A stretch of DNA of 64,000 bases, taken from positions 218,056 to 282,055 of the forward strand of contig NW_022261294.1 of the NCBI RefSeq assembly GCF_009602425.1, written 5' to 3'. This document shows positions 22,454 to 35,810 of this stretch, piece by piece. Made by a program: the position numbers and the translations under genes. The stretch's first letter is position 1. Each line of letters starts with the position of its first letter. A model generated the notes under the pieces. It saw nothing but the letters and a program-made list of their open reading frames with translations, had not been told where the DNA came from and did no database searches. Source of the DNA: Actinia tenebrosa. Its lineage: Eukaryota > Cnidaria > Anthozoa > Actiniaria > Actiniidae.

Positions 22454-25220
22454 TTTAATTTGGTCTGACCTCTGCCATATATGGATAGGATAGGATATGA
22501 TTAAAACCGGTGAGGACTGGAAACTACATTGGTTTGGGAAAAGGAAAGGATGAATGAATGAAAGTGAAAATGTACTAAATTTCATCTCGGAGATGCTGGT
22601 GAATGGCATCTTCAGAAAGCATTGACATTAGCTTTTTATTTTATTTGTTTGTCAATAAAAAGGACTATGCACAAATTCCGGACGCATGACAAGAAATACC
22701 AAGATAATTAAAAAGTATGGTCGCAAGGAAAAACCTTCTGATCCATCCCTATCTGATGGTTTTGCCAAACTTGCACGACAAATTTTTTCGGTCAGGTAAC
22801 TACCAATGAAATCAGTGCACGCACTAAAACCGTGAACATTAAATAGTATTAATTAGTACTATTTCATACAGAATCCTTTGTTTTCTATTGTTTATCACTA
22901 TTTAGTGCTAAAAATTAGTATGCTGTATTTGTTTCATGGATTTAGTGTGAGCACTCTATTAAACATAGATAAAATTAAGAATTCCAATTTCCAAGAATTT
23001 TGGTTTGGGTATCATTTTCAATTTTAACGATGTCAACATCATCCACTTCAAATTAAGATTTTTTGTTTGCAAACACGACTTATAAAGAAAAAGAAATTGA
23101 ATAGTTTATTTACATAGTTTTTTAAATTTTGATCAATCTTTTAGACAAAAATCATGATAAGCTTTTACCATGAGAATACAGTGGTGAGTTTTTCATTATC
23201 AAGNGTTTTGAGGTATTTTTCATTCCAAAGTCGAGTGAAAAACTGGGTGTAATTGGCAATACATTACATTGCATGGCTGTTTTAGGGAATGAAATAGTNG
23301 TATTGTGTAGTTCCAGAAATCATCCATACCCACCCCACAGAGGAATTTGGAATTTCCAAAGAGTAGGGGGGTCAGAGAAAGAACAAAAATTACAGAGTTT
23401 GTATAGAAGAAAATTCCAGGGGGTAGGGGATGTCTTAAAAAAATTCCTCCATGAGGGGGGTATGGATATTTTTTTGAACTACACATTGGAGTTTTTTCCT
23501 TAACGTCAGAATCATAGCTAATGGTAGCCTGCGTGCATCTGAACACAAACTGTTGGAAAAAAACTATTAAAATTTACAGCAGTTAGACAACAATTGGAGT
23601 GAGTTTATTGCAAAGTATATATTAAAATAAAGCTAATTTTGACAAAATTTCAAATGGTTCAACTTGCTACTTTATAACATTCACTATTCATCTAAGCAAA
23701 ATACCAAACTCTACTTGAGAAAAGAAATCAAAAATGCTATCCACTAACAACCAGGGCTATCCAACGAATAAATCCTTAACAGTGGATAAGTCGATGCCAC
23801 TATCCAATAGATTTTTTCACTGGATAAGAATTATTCTTCAGATAGTGCTATTCAACCTTCGTACAACTGGGCCCAGAAGATGGACTCAAAGTATCTGTTT
23901 TTATTATTTAGTTTAGAGTTTTATTCACATAAAAGGCAGGAATTTTTTACTAATACAGCCGTTTCAAAAAGTGTTGGTGAAGGTTTAAATGTTGCATGTT
24001 GTTTACCGAGCTTGAAATTTATGATACCCATTAATGTAAATAATGTCAGCACCTAAGAAAATATACCAGAAAAATGAACATAGTTTGATGAAAATTCTAT
24101 ATCATTAGGACATTGCCGATTGGAATCAGTGCTTTTGGGGCTTGGTTTGTAACAGTTTCAATGTAACAATTTGCAACAAAATCTTCACCATTAAGGTTGT
24201 AAACCATATATCCATGAAATAGCACAAAAACTAAATAATACTAAACACATCTATTTTCTTTCTTTTCAATCGTTTCACTTTTCTATTTCGTACTAATAAG
24301 TTAGTAGTATGTTGAGGAATAGATTGAAGGCATTTAACCCGTGAAATAATAAATACTAGTCAACTTGTAATGGTCTAACTAGTAGACAAAGAAAGCAATG
24401 ATATCTATTTCACAGGTTTAGTGACTTCATTCTGTGGTTTGCTGATGACACTCTAGCTTCATGCCCTCCCCAAATTTAGCTGACAGTCGTGACAACTGTT
24501 GTTCAATGTCGAGGTTCAACTCGGACAATTATTTTTTATGCTTAACCTATAAAGGGGATCAGTAATGTTTACAGGGCCATCTTCCAGCTGCAAGGCCCTG
24601 ATCATTGCCTGTAGCCTTCTTAAGGCCTCTTAAGCAGATGAAAGGGCAATGCTCAGCACACACAACTGTAGAAACATCCCATGTTACTTTTTATTATTAC
24701 AAGGTTTTTGAATTTTTACTAATTTCAGTGAATGATGTCTTTTATTATTGGAAATTATAATTCTAACAGAAATTATTTGCACTCCTAGGAATAGTAGTTA
24801 TCATTACACACAAAAGTAGTAAATATCATTTGATAGAAATTTGTATCAGAAGGTATAAAGGTGTCAAAATAACTATAAAAACATCCAAGAATGTCAAACA
24901 ATTGAGCTAAAACATCTATTGGCAAAACATGTGAAATTCAAACCACCACTCTCTCAGAGACAAGAAATATTACATCATAAGTAGTTTTATTTTTACACCG
25001 TGGTAAATGTAACAAATATTTTGAAATTTATGTTATTTCTAGAAGAGATAGCATGAAGTACCTAACAGGGAGAATAATTGTCATACGTTCTATAGATTTC
25101 TTCACTTTCCAAATAACTGAAAAAAGAAGATTCCTTTGCCCTTGGTAAAGAGTACTTAATAAATTGACATGTAGGTTGACCTGTGCCGTTTGTCCCTAAA
25201 CACCTGTAATGAATTGCATC
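22454..25220. other. Intergenic region between GOLGA7 and PPP2R2
   Basis: 2.8 kb holding the GOLGA7 promoter side and the PPP2R2 3' flank. Apart from the inverted-repeat element at 23298-23495 I see only AT-rich spacer. A short palindromic stretch around 23790-23830 reads like CACTGGATAA / TTATCCAGTG. No gene is supported. Confidence 0.45.
23298..23495. mobile_element. Inverted-repeat element (MITE-like)
   Basis: TGTGTAGTTCCAGAAATCAT followed by CCATACCC at the left is matched by the complement of GGGTATGGATATTTTTTTGA, ACTACACA at the right. Internal sequence is purine-rich (GGGGTAGGGGATGTC). The two ORFs across it are incidental. Confidence 0.6.
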
Positions 25221-28200
25221 TTATTGAGTGCCTGTCTCCTCTTGAAATAGGTACAGGTTATTTGTTGCTGCTACTGCAATGATGTTCTCTTTTGGATGCC
25301 AGGCTGTGTGCAAGATCTTTTTACTGAAGTCTAGACACTCTACTGTTATATCATCCTTCTTTCTCTTGCCGGTTACAGCCACTCTTCTAGGTTTTAATAC
25401 TTGTTTTGGTTTGCTAGACTCTCGGCTGGCTTCCAGACATAAATCATTCTTTGTGTTGCGATCAAATATATGAAAGAAATTATTGTAAGATCCTGTCATG
25501 ATTGACCTGTTGAAAAATGAATAGATATATTCATGTGATATATAACTGTACAAATGTCTTGTATTCCTTTAGTCTATATTTTTTGACACATTTTTTGATT
25601 AACTTGGGGCAGGTAACTGTCTGCTTTACAGTACAACTAAACGATTGGCCAACTGTAGGCTAATCTATGTGTCCACTCACTGACATTTAATTCTACAAAA
25701 CACTCTAATAGTAAGGAACTATGGAAGGAGTTTGGACATAACAGATTCTTATTTCAAACCAAGTGTCATTCCCACGCATATTATTTTCTTATTTACAAAT
25801 AACACATAAGAAGGGACATCTGAATGAATGGACTTTGAAGAATCTTATTTCNAAGGAGATGGTACATTGTCAGAAAAGGCAAAATATTATACCAGCTGGA
25901 CATTTGCTTTTTGATATGCCTTTAAATGCTGAATGTGTGCCCCAAAACAAAAACAAGGTTGGACACCTAGCCTAAACTAATTAACTTGAGTTTCAACCTT
26001 GAATATTAGTGTATCACACCCTGGAACAACCTCTATGTAGGTTCCTGCTAAAGGAGAAACACCAGTGAACCCAGAAAAAACCTCAAAAGGACCCAACAAA
26101 CCCTATGAACACATGATGCTGAGGATCAACCCTATTCACACATGATGCTGAGGATCAACCCTATGCACATATGATGATGAATCAATGCTGGAACTGAAAC
26201 CAAAGCTATGTAACAAATGTTTCCCATCCATAAAAAAAAAAGTGCACCAAAAGTAATACTTACGAGTCATCTCCATTCCAAACACATTCAAACTTATCAA
26301 AGATGCAGTCGTTTTCGTATAAGGAGCATAGCTTGCTTCTAAGATAATCGTGTACACTATAGACTTCCACTGGCTGTTTCTCCATGTTCAAATCCCAGAC
26401 CTTGACTGTTAAGTAATCCCTAGTGATCATATAGCGACCATTATGACTAAATCTAACATCTGATATAGAAGAGATTATCTCAGAGAAAAATGACCTAGTT
26501 GCTGGGTCTTCCGCCTCCTCAAACACTGTAGAATAAAAAAGAAAATCTTATGAGCAAGAATTTACTTACAGAACGACATCATATTTGCATTATGATAATA
26601 TTGTTAAGTCAAACACCTTTCCCAAATCCACTTGAGTAATCAGAAAGCAATGGCTTCAGTTTGATCGCTGGGTTTGATAACAAATTAAAATTAATGAAGT
26701 ATTTGGACACATCAATCGAATATCAGCTTGAAAACATTGCTTCATGTTCATCCAAGATAATTTGGGAAAAAATACATGAAAAAAAGAAAACCATTACATC
26801 ATAAACTATAAATAATTTTCCAAGTTTCAGCATCCAAAAACAAATGAAAAAAATATTAGCGAGCAAACCACACAGTTTGTCTAATGAATGATTATCAAAA
26901 ATTGTGAAAAACAGCTTCGTTAAATATACCAAAACGATTACCTGCTAATATAATAAATTTTAAGATCATTTAATAGACACAGGCAACGTTTGAATGTCCA
27001 AAAATGTAATAAGAGGAACAGAATTGAATACATTGAAGTTTTTGTAAAATTACCTATCAAGGATCTGGACATAATGACAGGTATTGTTCAGATTATCTAC
27101 CGTGCACTCAAAATATTGAGGAAAGAATAAACAGGTGCTTGATCCATATACGGCAAATAAGGAAATATTCCAATTATTCAATCCCTATGTACACTATTTT
27201 TTATTGCAACATGCGAAATATATTTTTCAATAGATCAAATCAACGTCATAGTCAATATTTTCCCAATACAGACCACATGTCATTCCCTAGAGTATCATTT
27301 CTTTGTTCAACGGTTGCACATGAGTAGGCACATGAATATAATATAAGAATCTTATCTTATAGGGAATGACATATGGTTTGTATAATAAGTGGGAATTTTT
27401 TTTACCACAATCAATTAGGATAATAATAATTCATTATTACACATCTGGAGAAAGAGAAAAAGGGCAATTTTCGTATATAATTTTCCATAAAAATAAAAGG
27501 CTTAAAAAAACAATTTAAACAAAGACACCTGGCTACAATAACTTCTTTATGCACCTATTGTTTTTAACTAAATTGCCTCAGGTCAAAGAATGGTTCTTTT
27601 TAAAATGTGACATCCAATAAAATAATGTACAGTACTTTCCAGAAAAGCCTCTAAGCCAGCCCCAAGGGGAATAACTGACTGTGATCACTGTTTTTTGCAT
27701 TAAAAGCTAGAATTTAATTAGTTTTTAAAATTTTCAAACTGCCAATATCTTTTTTCAATGCTTATTTTCCTTTTAAATTCATATTTTAGGATTATTTTAA
27801 GAAAACTAATTAAAAAAGAGAGAATAAGAACTCTATTTTGATACAAGGAAATGCAGTAAACATTCTTAAATTGTTCATATACAAATATTGAGTTATTTTG
27901 AAAATAGAAATCATAATAATGTTAATAATAGAAAGTTCTTATATAGCACATTTATACAGCATCTCAATGCGCTTTATATCTTTATGACCAGTGGAGGACT
28001 TTACAGGCTGCATATTAAGGCGCTATTAGCAGCTGTGCAGCTTAGAATAATGAGGCTTTCCATATTCTGTGAACTTGTTGCCATCAATCAAAAAAAATCA
28101 GTCTGTACCTTTTATGTTCTTGACTGTCAGCAGTGAAAATTAATTTTACAACAAGCTGTTGAAATACTACATTACACAGAATATCAAAAACTGCAGTAAA

Positions 28201-31200
28201 AGGGCTTTCTCTTAACGAAACAGTATCTGTTATTTTACATCAACGCATGTTAGTTTTTAACTCACTAGATGACATTTATTTGTACTTACACTTTGCATGT
28301 GTATCACATAATGCTTGTTGTCTCATGTCACACAGACGCACTGTACCCTTACTGCTACTGTATACAAAAGTATTGCATTCTATTGGGTGAAACTCTGCAG
28401 CCGTTATAACCTCTGTGAGCTCCTCCATATTCGTAGGCTTAATATCAACAATGTCTGACCAAAGAGTCAAGGTCATAAAGCAGTAAATACAATATATTTT
28501 TTAAATATATGCTACACTTTTCTGTATAGATTACCATGATTGATCTGTTATTTAAAAAAAAATGAAAGTAAAATTATTCATTTGCATTGAAGTTGTAGAA
28601 GTCTGACAGGAAGAGAAAGGAAGGGCTTTGTAGCGGTCACAGACCTCAAGGAATAGAATGAATAATAATAAGTAGTTTGAAAATTTGTCATGGGTAAAAC
28701 TTTCAAACATATACAGTTTGAGACAAACAGCACATTGTGAAAAAAACCACTTGACCATTTATCACAGACAACAATACGTAACAGATATGGCATTAAAATA
28801 CGATAGAAATGTACTAGCATTATTATGTAAAGGATACTAAAACTTTGACCATTAATTCCTACATGCCATAAATTAATTCTTAAGTCATCGGCAGATAAAT
28901 AAGTCTCTCCGTCGCTGTTTACAGATATGGAATTTATGTGGTAGGTGTGAGCATTGGCATAGACCCGTCGTGGGCTTGCCTCCACTACAAGATCTGATGG
29001 TTTTAAAACTGGAATTCTTAGTTCTTTTATTTCTGCTGGGTTTCTTGGAACGCCTTGGTCATCTCGCAGATTGAAATTGCATGCACGGGAATTTCTTTCA
29101 GAAATCTTCCAGAGCTTAATGGTTTTATCTGTATAAGAATTAAACAACAGTAACCATGAATAATAGAGAAAGGGCATAAGTCAAGCTAATCAACTTTAGT
29201 TTAAAATAAATAAATAAATAAATAATAATAATAACAATAATAATAACAACAATAATAATGATAACAATAATGATAATGATGATAATAATAATAATAATAA
29301 TAATAATATCTTATTTGTTAGATCAGGCTGATTATTCTAGCAGCTTTTGCTGATGTGGACCTGCTTTCACTCACACTCACTACCACTACATTTACTATTT
29401 TATGCACACAACGCTCGACAAGCATTTTGATTTTTTTGGAGGGAGGAAAATGGGAGAACCCAGAGAAAAACCCTCATGGCACAGAAGAGAACAGCACATC
29501 AAACAAACTTAATTCACAGGTGGTGACTGCAGGCCTTGAATCAGCCACCCAACCCGTTGGACTCACAGTGGTGAAAGATGAAGCATTAGCAGCTTACTAC
29601 ACCCATAATAGTCATATATAGTCAAATAAAATAGTCACTAGATCACTGCCAACAACACAGTAAAAATTTACAGGGGAATTCAAAGAGACACGTAAATGAC
29701 TTCTATAAAATATAGTCCAAACTAGCACATTATCTATTCACTCTTACAAAAGCTATTTCCAGTGCTCATAGNCATCCTCTTAAAGTGCTGATGCTTAACT
29801 AAAACTCAACTGCTAATGTATATAGCATCAAAGTGATATTTTAGAAAGGATGTGTATGTTCTTTTAATGATTTGGATCCATTAGCAACATCAAATCATTT
29901 TGTTTTGGAAAAATTCTCTTTTTAAGACATAAATAAATGTATTTTTTTCAATGTTTTGATGTTTTAACAATACTTTTACGTGGCTGTTTAAGAAATTTGT
30001 ATTTATGTTTACTGTAATTTCAATCATTATTATCAGTAAAACAAGTAGATTGGAGACTTGAAAAACATTTCTAAAACTAAGATTTAATATTAAAAAATCA
30101 CCGGTAGAAATCATTAAATGAACTCTGGTGGGAAATGTACTAATGATACATGTAGCTATTCCTGTCAAAATATGGCGGCTGATAAAAAAGAAATAGAAAG
30201 GAGATCGAGAAAGATCGATCCAAATGTCGAATAAAAATCAATCAATGATTGATGTTGCGGCATAAAATATTTAGTGATATTATAATAAAGGTCACTCTCA
30301 GAAAAAAGTATGTACAAAGTACGAGAAATCGTACAAATTCATAACATTTTGAATGTACTTCGACTGATATATGATATATGTATATACATATATATAATGA
30401 TTATAATGACAGTTGTTGCTAAATATTTACATACCATTAGTTGAAAGAAGAAAATGTGAAGCATTCTGCCGCTTTAACCACTTGATTTTATTGATTTTTT
30501 CTTCTATTTCTAAGCTTTTGAGGTAATCGAACTCCGGCTCGTGACTTTGAAAGGTACTGTACACACTGTACTCGCCGTACCGGGGTGAATTCTTAGGCTG
30601 TGGGGTCACCAAAATTGAATTATACGTTAGTGAATACACCAAGACTTAGTAATAAAGAATTGCAATGATAAAGAAAGATTTTTAAGCCTTTCTTAGGACT
30701 TACAGCTTCGTCTTTTTGGAAAATGACAATTCGTCCTCCCTTGTCCCCTGTTGCTAACAGCTCTCCATCATGGTTGAATTCGACAGTTGAAATTATGTCC
30801 GCTGCAAGATTACGAGCAAAGGACAAATAAAAAGTTAGATAAGGGGGGTTTGGCTTCATGTGAATTAAGCAGGAATCGTTTCATCGCGATCTCTGCCTGT
30901 GAAGTGTGGATTAAAGACGAAAATAATTGTAGACGAAACGAAAAATGCTATTCTTGGCATCGTAGCTTATGGGACGTTTATATATTTTTTGATTAGCATA
31001 CCTTCAGACACATCTTCTTCTATAGTTCCTTTAACCTGGGAAAAGCACCATTGCACTTCTTCATTTTCTGTGAACATAATTATATTAACTAGTCAGTCCA
31101 CCCAGTTTCACTACGATCAAGATGGTGAATTTGAACTTCCGTTGGAAAAAATCCAACCTCCTTACCAACTGCCATTCCTTAATCGATAAAATGCACATGA

Positions 31201-31657
31201 AAGAGACCTTTGAAAATNTATATTCTATCGATTTTGCGAGTAAAAATAAATGATTATTATGAAGATGGCCAGGATGGCCACAGATTTAATCACTACATCG
31301 ATTCTCTTTCTCAAAATCCAATATGGACGACTCTCGCCTTCAAAAAGCGGGTGCGTGACGTCACATTATCCCAGGCCCAAACATGCCAAATATGAGTAAA
31401 ATACCCAAATATGGATGAGACTCAGACGGAAACAAACGTTCAAAATTTGGGCGCCAAAAAACAAGGTGTGCCGCCGCCATATTGTCTTGTCGGCCATAAA
31501 AGAAAAATATTATCATTTGAGATAATACTAAAATAGTTTCCAGCTGCAATTATGTTGTTCAAAATTATAATTCTATTGTCGTGAGCAATGATTTGATTTA
31601 TGAATTGGTACCTTGAAAGGTTTTGAAGCATTGTGTTTTTTTGGGGGGACGCGACAT
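25221..31657 (-). CDS. PPP2R2: PP2A regulatory subunit B55
   Basis: Exons complement(31612-31657, 31002-31067, 30704-30801, 30435-30597, 28838-29128, 28290-28454, 26264-26525, 25221-25506) join in phase to 458 aa (vertebrate B55 about 447). Seven exons are secure by near-identity to B55: [83 protein letters not shown] and [16 protein letters not shown]. It is a seven-bladed WD40 propeller that selects substrates for the PP2A phosphatase, including mitotic and cytoskeletal proteins. The first coding exon ([15 protein letters not shown]) is my prediction, from a good donor CAAG|GTACC and matching phase. A start at the ATG just before exon 2 is the alternative. Confidence 0.95.
27255..27395. mobile_element. 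Copy of CATTTCAGACCATGTGTCATT inverted-repeat family
   Basis: Left arm with GACCACATGTCATTCCCTAG, inner GGTTGCACATGAGTAGGCAC, and an inverted right arm with GGGAATGACATATGGTTTG. It is related to the copies at 53394-53575 and 54319-54488. It lies in a PPP2R2 intron. Confidence 0.6.
29205..29312. repeat. AATA/AAT simple repeat
   Basis: Tetranucleotide then trinucleotide A/T-rich microsatellite in a PPP2R2 intron. Confidence 0.9.
29380..29590. mobile_element. SINE-like dispersed repeat copy
   Basis: Contains GGGAGAACCCAGAGAAAAAC, CACATCAAACAAACTTAATT and GCAGGCCTTGAATCAGCCAC, shared in order with the copies at 15715 and 38760 (the latter on the same strand as GGAGAATCCGGAGAAAAATC). It lies in a PPP2R2 intron. 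Confidence 0.5.
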
Positions 31658-32436
31658 GATTATGGTTGGNGCCAGTGCCGGCATAATGGCAGGATTTGAA
31701 TAGCTTTCTGTCAGGGACGGCGGAGCCGTTGAGAAATAAATGATTTTCTCTCAGTTTGAGTTCCGTTACATGAAGAAATCGCCGAAGAAGAAGAGGGGTT
31801 TAGTACGGAGCATCGCGGCGTAGTCTTTACTCTTATTTTAATCAAAGGCGCGCGCACCATTAGTCATTATTTGAAATTTATTTATATTGTGCAAAGTTTA
31901 CATACGTTTTCAAATGCGCATAATTATTCTATTCATGACACAACGAAAGTTCTCCACTCAAAATAGCTTTTTATTTCACTCCGTTACATAAATATCACAC
32001 TAAAATAATATTAAGAAAAGGCTGACTTCTGCACTATTGGAATGTAGGTCTTTGTATATTTTATGAGTTTGTCTTGAAACTGTATTTTTCTACATTCATT
32101 AGTAAACTTTATGATGACACACTCTTAACTTAACTTGCCTTTTTTCACGTATTACTTGCATGTAAAAAATTTTGCCAATAATTAATATCGGCAAAGACCC
32201 AAGAACATAAAAATTGAATTTTCACACACTTAATAAAATGATAAACACACCAAAACAAAAATAGAAAATGTTGAAATAATTTCAACTTAGAGCACATAAG
32301 CATAAAAATAAAGATGCTAAAACACACACTCGTGAAAACGTTTTGTAGAACCGAAAAAAAATACGCATTCGCGTTTTCATCTAGTTGAGCCGTGCGCCCA
32401 AGAACGACGCATCACTAGAGCATCTTCTGAACCCCT
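31658..32436. other. Spacer between PPP2R2 and the giant receptor gene
   Basis: About 780 bp, holding the PPP2R2 promoter side (short GC-rich GACGGCGGAGCCG at 31707) and the 3' flank of the giant gene. A TTTATT at about 31974 would read AATAAA on the minus strand. No ORF or RNA gene is supported. Confidence 0.45.
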
Positions 32437-35400
32437 TCACACTGCAGACACTGGATCCTGCACGCATTCTTTCTTGTGCTCAACCCAGTCTTTTACTTGA
32501 CAGTCCCGGCCACAGTAACCGCGCCGATAGCAAACGGAGCACTGGAACTGAGCTACTTTGTCGCAAATACAAAATAATTTCCTTGTTTCGTCTGAAATGA
32601 AAATACCAGATAAAAGTGTTAAAATATTGGGGCATGCCCGAGCGTGAGTAGGCTGTGAGTTAATGGGTGATCTAAGGGTGCTACCAAACTACCACGGCTG
32701 GAAAACACGGCCTGTTTAAGGTGCCATTATTGCGTGCAAAGGTGCTCGCGACAGGGTTTAATCATTGCAAAAAGAATGTGAATTAAGAAAAACTACTCAA
32801 TAATCCAGTTTCGACTTCTCTGTAACTCAGGGTTAGCCTCGGTTTTGTGGAGAATATTCATGTTTCCAGTGAGAGTCCGTGGAATTTCAAAGTGTTGGTA
32901 CTAATGAAGTTGTACATCCTTTACTTTACCGTTAGTATTTGTGAATATTTAGACACTGTTGAGGNTAACCCTAAGTAAATAAGTCTGTAATCAAGGAACA
33001 CAGCGGTAATTTGGAACTCGAAATAGTTTATTCCGCTTGCGCAAACGTCACACATTTTATCAGTTGGCTAAGAACATCACGTGATGGTTAGCAATCTTAA
33101 GTTGCAGGTCGTGTTCAAACGATAAAATCTGTTGCGCGCGTCATTGCGAAATTATAAAAAATTGCGTGCAACGTTGCACGCATCGACTTAACTGTACCGT
33201 GTTTGTTTTTATCAAAAGGCAACATGAAAATCAGCAAGCTAGTGATTTTTTCAAAACTGATTAGAAAACATGAACTAGCTTGTTCAATATAAGTGCGCAT
33301 TTATTGAAAGCGGGCCTTCTTAGAATATGATGCTTCAAGTATGTGTTTACACTTATTTCAATAAAGTTAGTCACCAAAAAAACTAGAAAGCTGCGATTAC
33401 TGATACAATTTGCTGCTTGAGGATGCTCAGAAGAGGTGAGACTGTAACTGGTAAAAGATCTAAAATCCATCAACAGTTATCAAAGCGGTTGAAACATGTA
33501 AAATGTATCTACCCATAATCCTTGCAGGTCTCAGCTTTGTAGCTTTTCAGGTGACTAACTTTATTTAAATAAGTGTATACCTTGATTGACAATCATTTTG
33601 ATAATAACAGACACACTAAAAGTATCCCCAACAATAACATCATCTTCTCTTGACGGTTTGATGTCCATCATCTGCGCATCTTCGAACACAAAGAACCTTC
33701 CTTTTAAATCAAATCTCTCAATGAGTGTCTGTCTGACTTCTGTTAAAGTGCTGTCTGTTTGTGTGTCAATGAAGCCAAGTTTAGTGAAAGGCCCCGCGTT
33801 TGGTTCTCGTGACGTGTTGAGGATGTTTACTGGTAAACGCACGGTAAAGGGTTCATCTGTACAAACAAAGAAAACAAAAAACTTCATCAGTAAAGAAATT
33901 TAAATAGACCTCTTCACCTTGAAATGTTTTCCCATTTCAGATCATGTGTCATTCTCTTGAGAATAAGATTCTTTGTTTGTGTTATATAGAACACGTAATG
34001 CACCAACACATGCCCACGCCCATAATACAGCTTGGGCTACCTGTGGTTAGATGGCAAAACAATCAAATCCCTTTGCTTCCTCATATTAAACGATTGTATT
34101 GTTCTTGCCATCTAGCATGGCTGCCGTCTTGTGATGGTGCAAACGCTCTATTCCATAGGAGATTCGGTAAATTACCTTGAATGGTGAGGTCATCCTTAAG
34201 TGGAATGTTGCGCATATTGATGCTTGATGGCGTAACTGCGCGCCAGTCACCTTGAGGTGTTAATGACCCTGAACCAGGAGGAGAAGAGTCCGTCGACCCA
34301 GGGAGACCTGAGATGATATAAAGAAAGTACATACACCACTTTCATAATGTCAGCATCTCATTAGCATAAATATCTAAAATCAAAGTATTTATGGCAATAG
34401 TCCTCTTCACAGTTCCCTGCGCCATCTTGAAAGGTAGCCGGTGCCTTTGCATCGAAGCGAGACGTACGGTGAGCTTGCAATGATAGAGACATGTGAATAA
34501 TTGTCCACGGTGTTAAAAAAGGTCGCTATCATTGCAAAGCCACCGTTCGTCTCGCTTATGTGCAAAGACACAGTTACCTTTCAAGATGGCGCAGGCAATT
34601 GTAAAAGGGACTATTGGCTTTTTCATATGAAAGAATATGTTTGTTAAAATAAAATGTACACTTTTGAAAAAGGACGCACGTGCTGTTACGAGGACTTAAA
34701 AAGACTTACCAGGTAAACTAGAATTGCTAAGCTGTGGAGACAGAGAGCGCGGGCTTGCACCTCCTGCCCAAGTAGCTTTCTTGTGTAATCTTGGTCGAGT
34801 AAATAGCACTCCATCATGGTCGTTTTCTCGTCTTAGTTCTACAAGTCGGCTATCGCTACTTTGTCTCTGNAGAGGTTCTTTCATTCCTCGTTTCTGTCCC
34901 TTTGAAGGTGATCTCCGACCTTCATCATGATCTAGAAGAATTTTCGCAACGTTAACATTTCCCTCAGTGATTTTCCGATTACTCGCGGAAGGACCTCGAG
35001 CTTCATCTGGTGAAGAAGGGACAGAACTATCCGAGTCTGTCTCGTCGCCAATGAGTCGACTTTTGCTGTTTTGTTTCGTAATGAGCTTCAGTTTAGTTGA
35101 AGTGGGTCTCTCGGGCTGCAGAGCTGGAGATACCCTTCCATCATTACTTGGACTTAGTATTCCCTTCTTCTTATGAAGGCGCGGCNACTCCTGGTCTTCC
35201 TCGCACCAGGCTTCTACTGAATCACGTGACATTACCGAGCCAACTCTTCTTGGTGTGCGCATGCGCATAATGTCAGGCGTTCCAGGTATTTGATTGGACG
35301 GTGCAATTCCTTGGGTCGAGTCTATACTCCTCTCGTCGTCCGACCGTTCGGGAAAGGCTCGGTTTATGAAGGTCATTTCTTGATCATCTGGGGATTCATT

Positions 35401-35810
35401 CAGGCTAAGATTTGACCTGAAAAGGCGTTAAAAATGACAACAGTTAACATGTAACCCAAGGTCTTAGTCCAAGAGTCTGAGTGAGAGACGAATAGGTCTC
35501 TCGTCTCTCTTACAGTTTATGTAGCATGCACAATCATATGCATCAGAACTCGTTAAAGGTGTACGAAAAATTACACTCCGGCTAGGGGAAGACACGTAGT
35601 CTCAACTGGGAAAACAATATGCAAAAAGTAAACGTGTTGCGCGCGCTCTCACAACAAAGGTTCTCAATAAGGGGGCGAACTAGTTTACGCAAGACTCAAG
35701 CGATATCGACCCGATTAAAACGTGGTTCTTTTTGATGACTAACCTGCTATTAATGCTGCTCATCTTTTTGATTCTCATCCATTTTGCATTTCCATGTTCT
35801 TTGCGCAGTT
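32437..35810 (-). other. Domain block: cytoplasmic tail ending in MYND zinc finger
   Basis: Exons 34710-35416, 34176-34307, 33581-33856 and 32437-32591, plus the end of 35744-36843. The first exon is disordered, Ser/Arg-rich and full of potential phosphosites ([16 protein letters not shown]). Exon 33581-33856 encodes a compact domain ([11 protein letters not shown] ... [20 protein letters not shown]), perhaps ubiquitin-like (weak inference). The last exon is a MYND finger: [33 protein letters not shown]. The first pair is spaced CxC instead of the usual CxxC. MYND fingers bind proline-rich partner peptides. Confidence 0.8.

Noticed and set aside
23220-23546. 108-aa ORF between GOLGA7 and PPP2R2
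   Set aside because: It overlaps an inverted-repeat element and ambiguous bases, with no domain.
32437-32591. MYND exon as a separate small gene
   Set aside because: The acceptor and phase match the upstream tail exon exactly (CAAG|AC), and there is no initiator ATG in frame before the finger.
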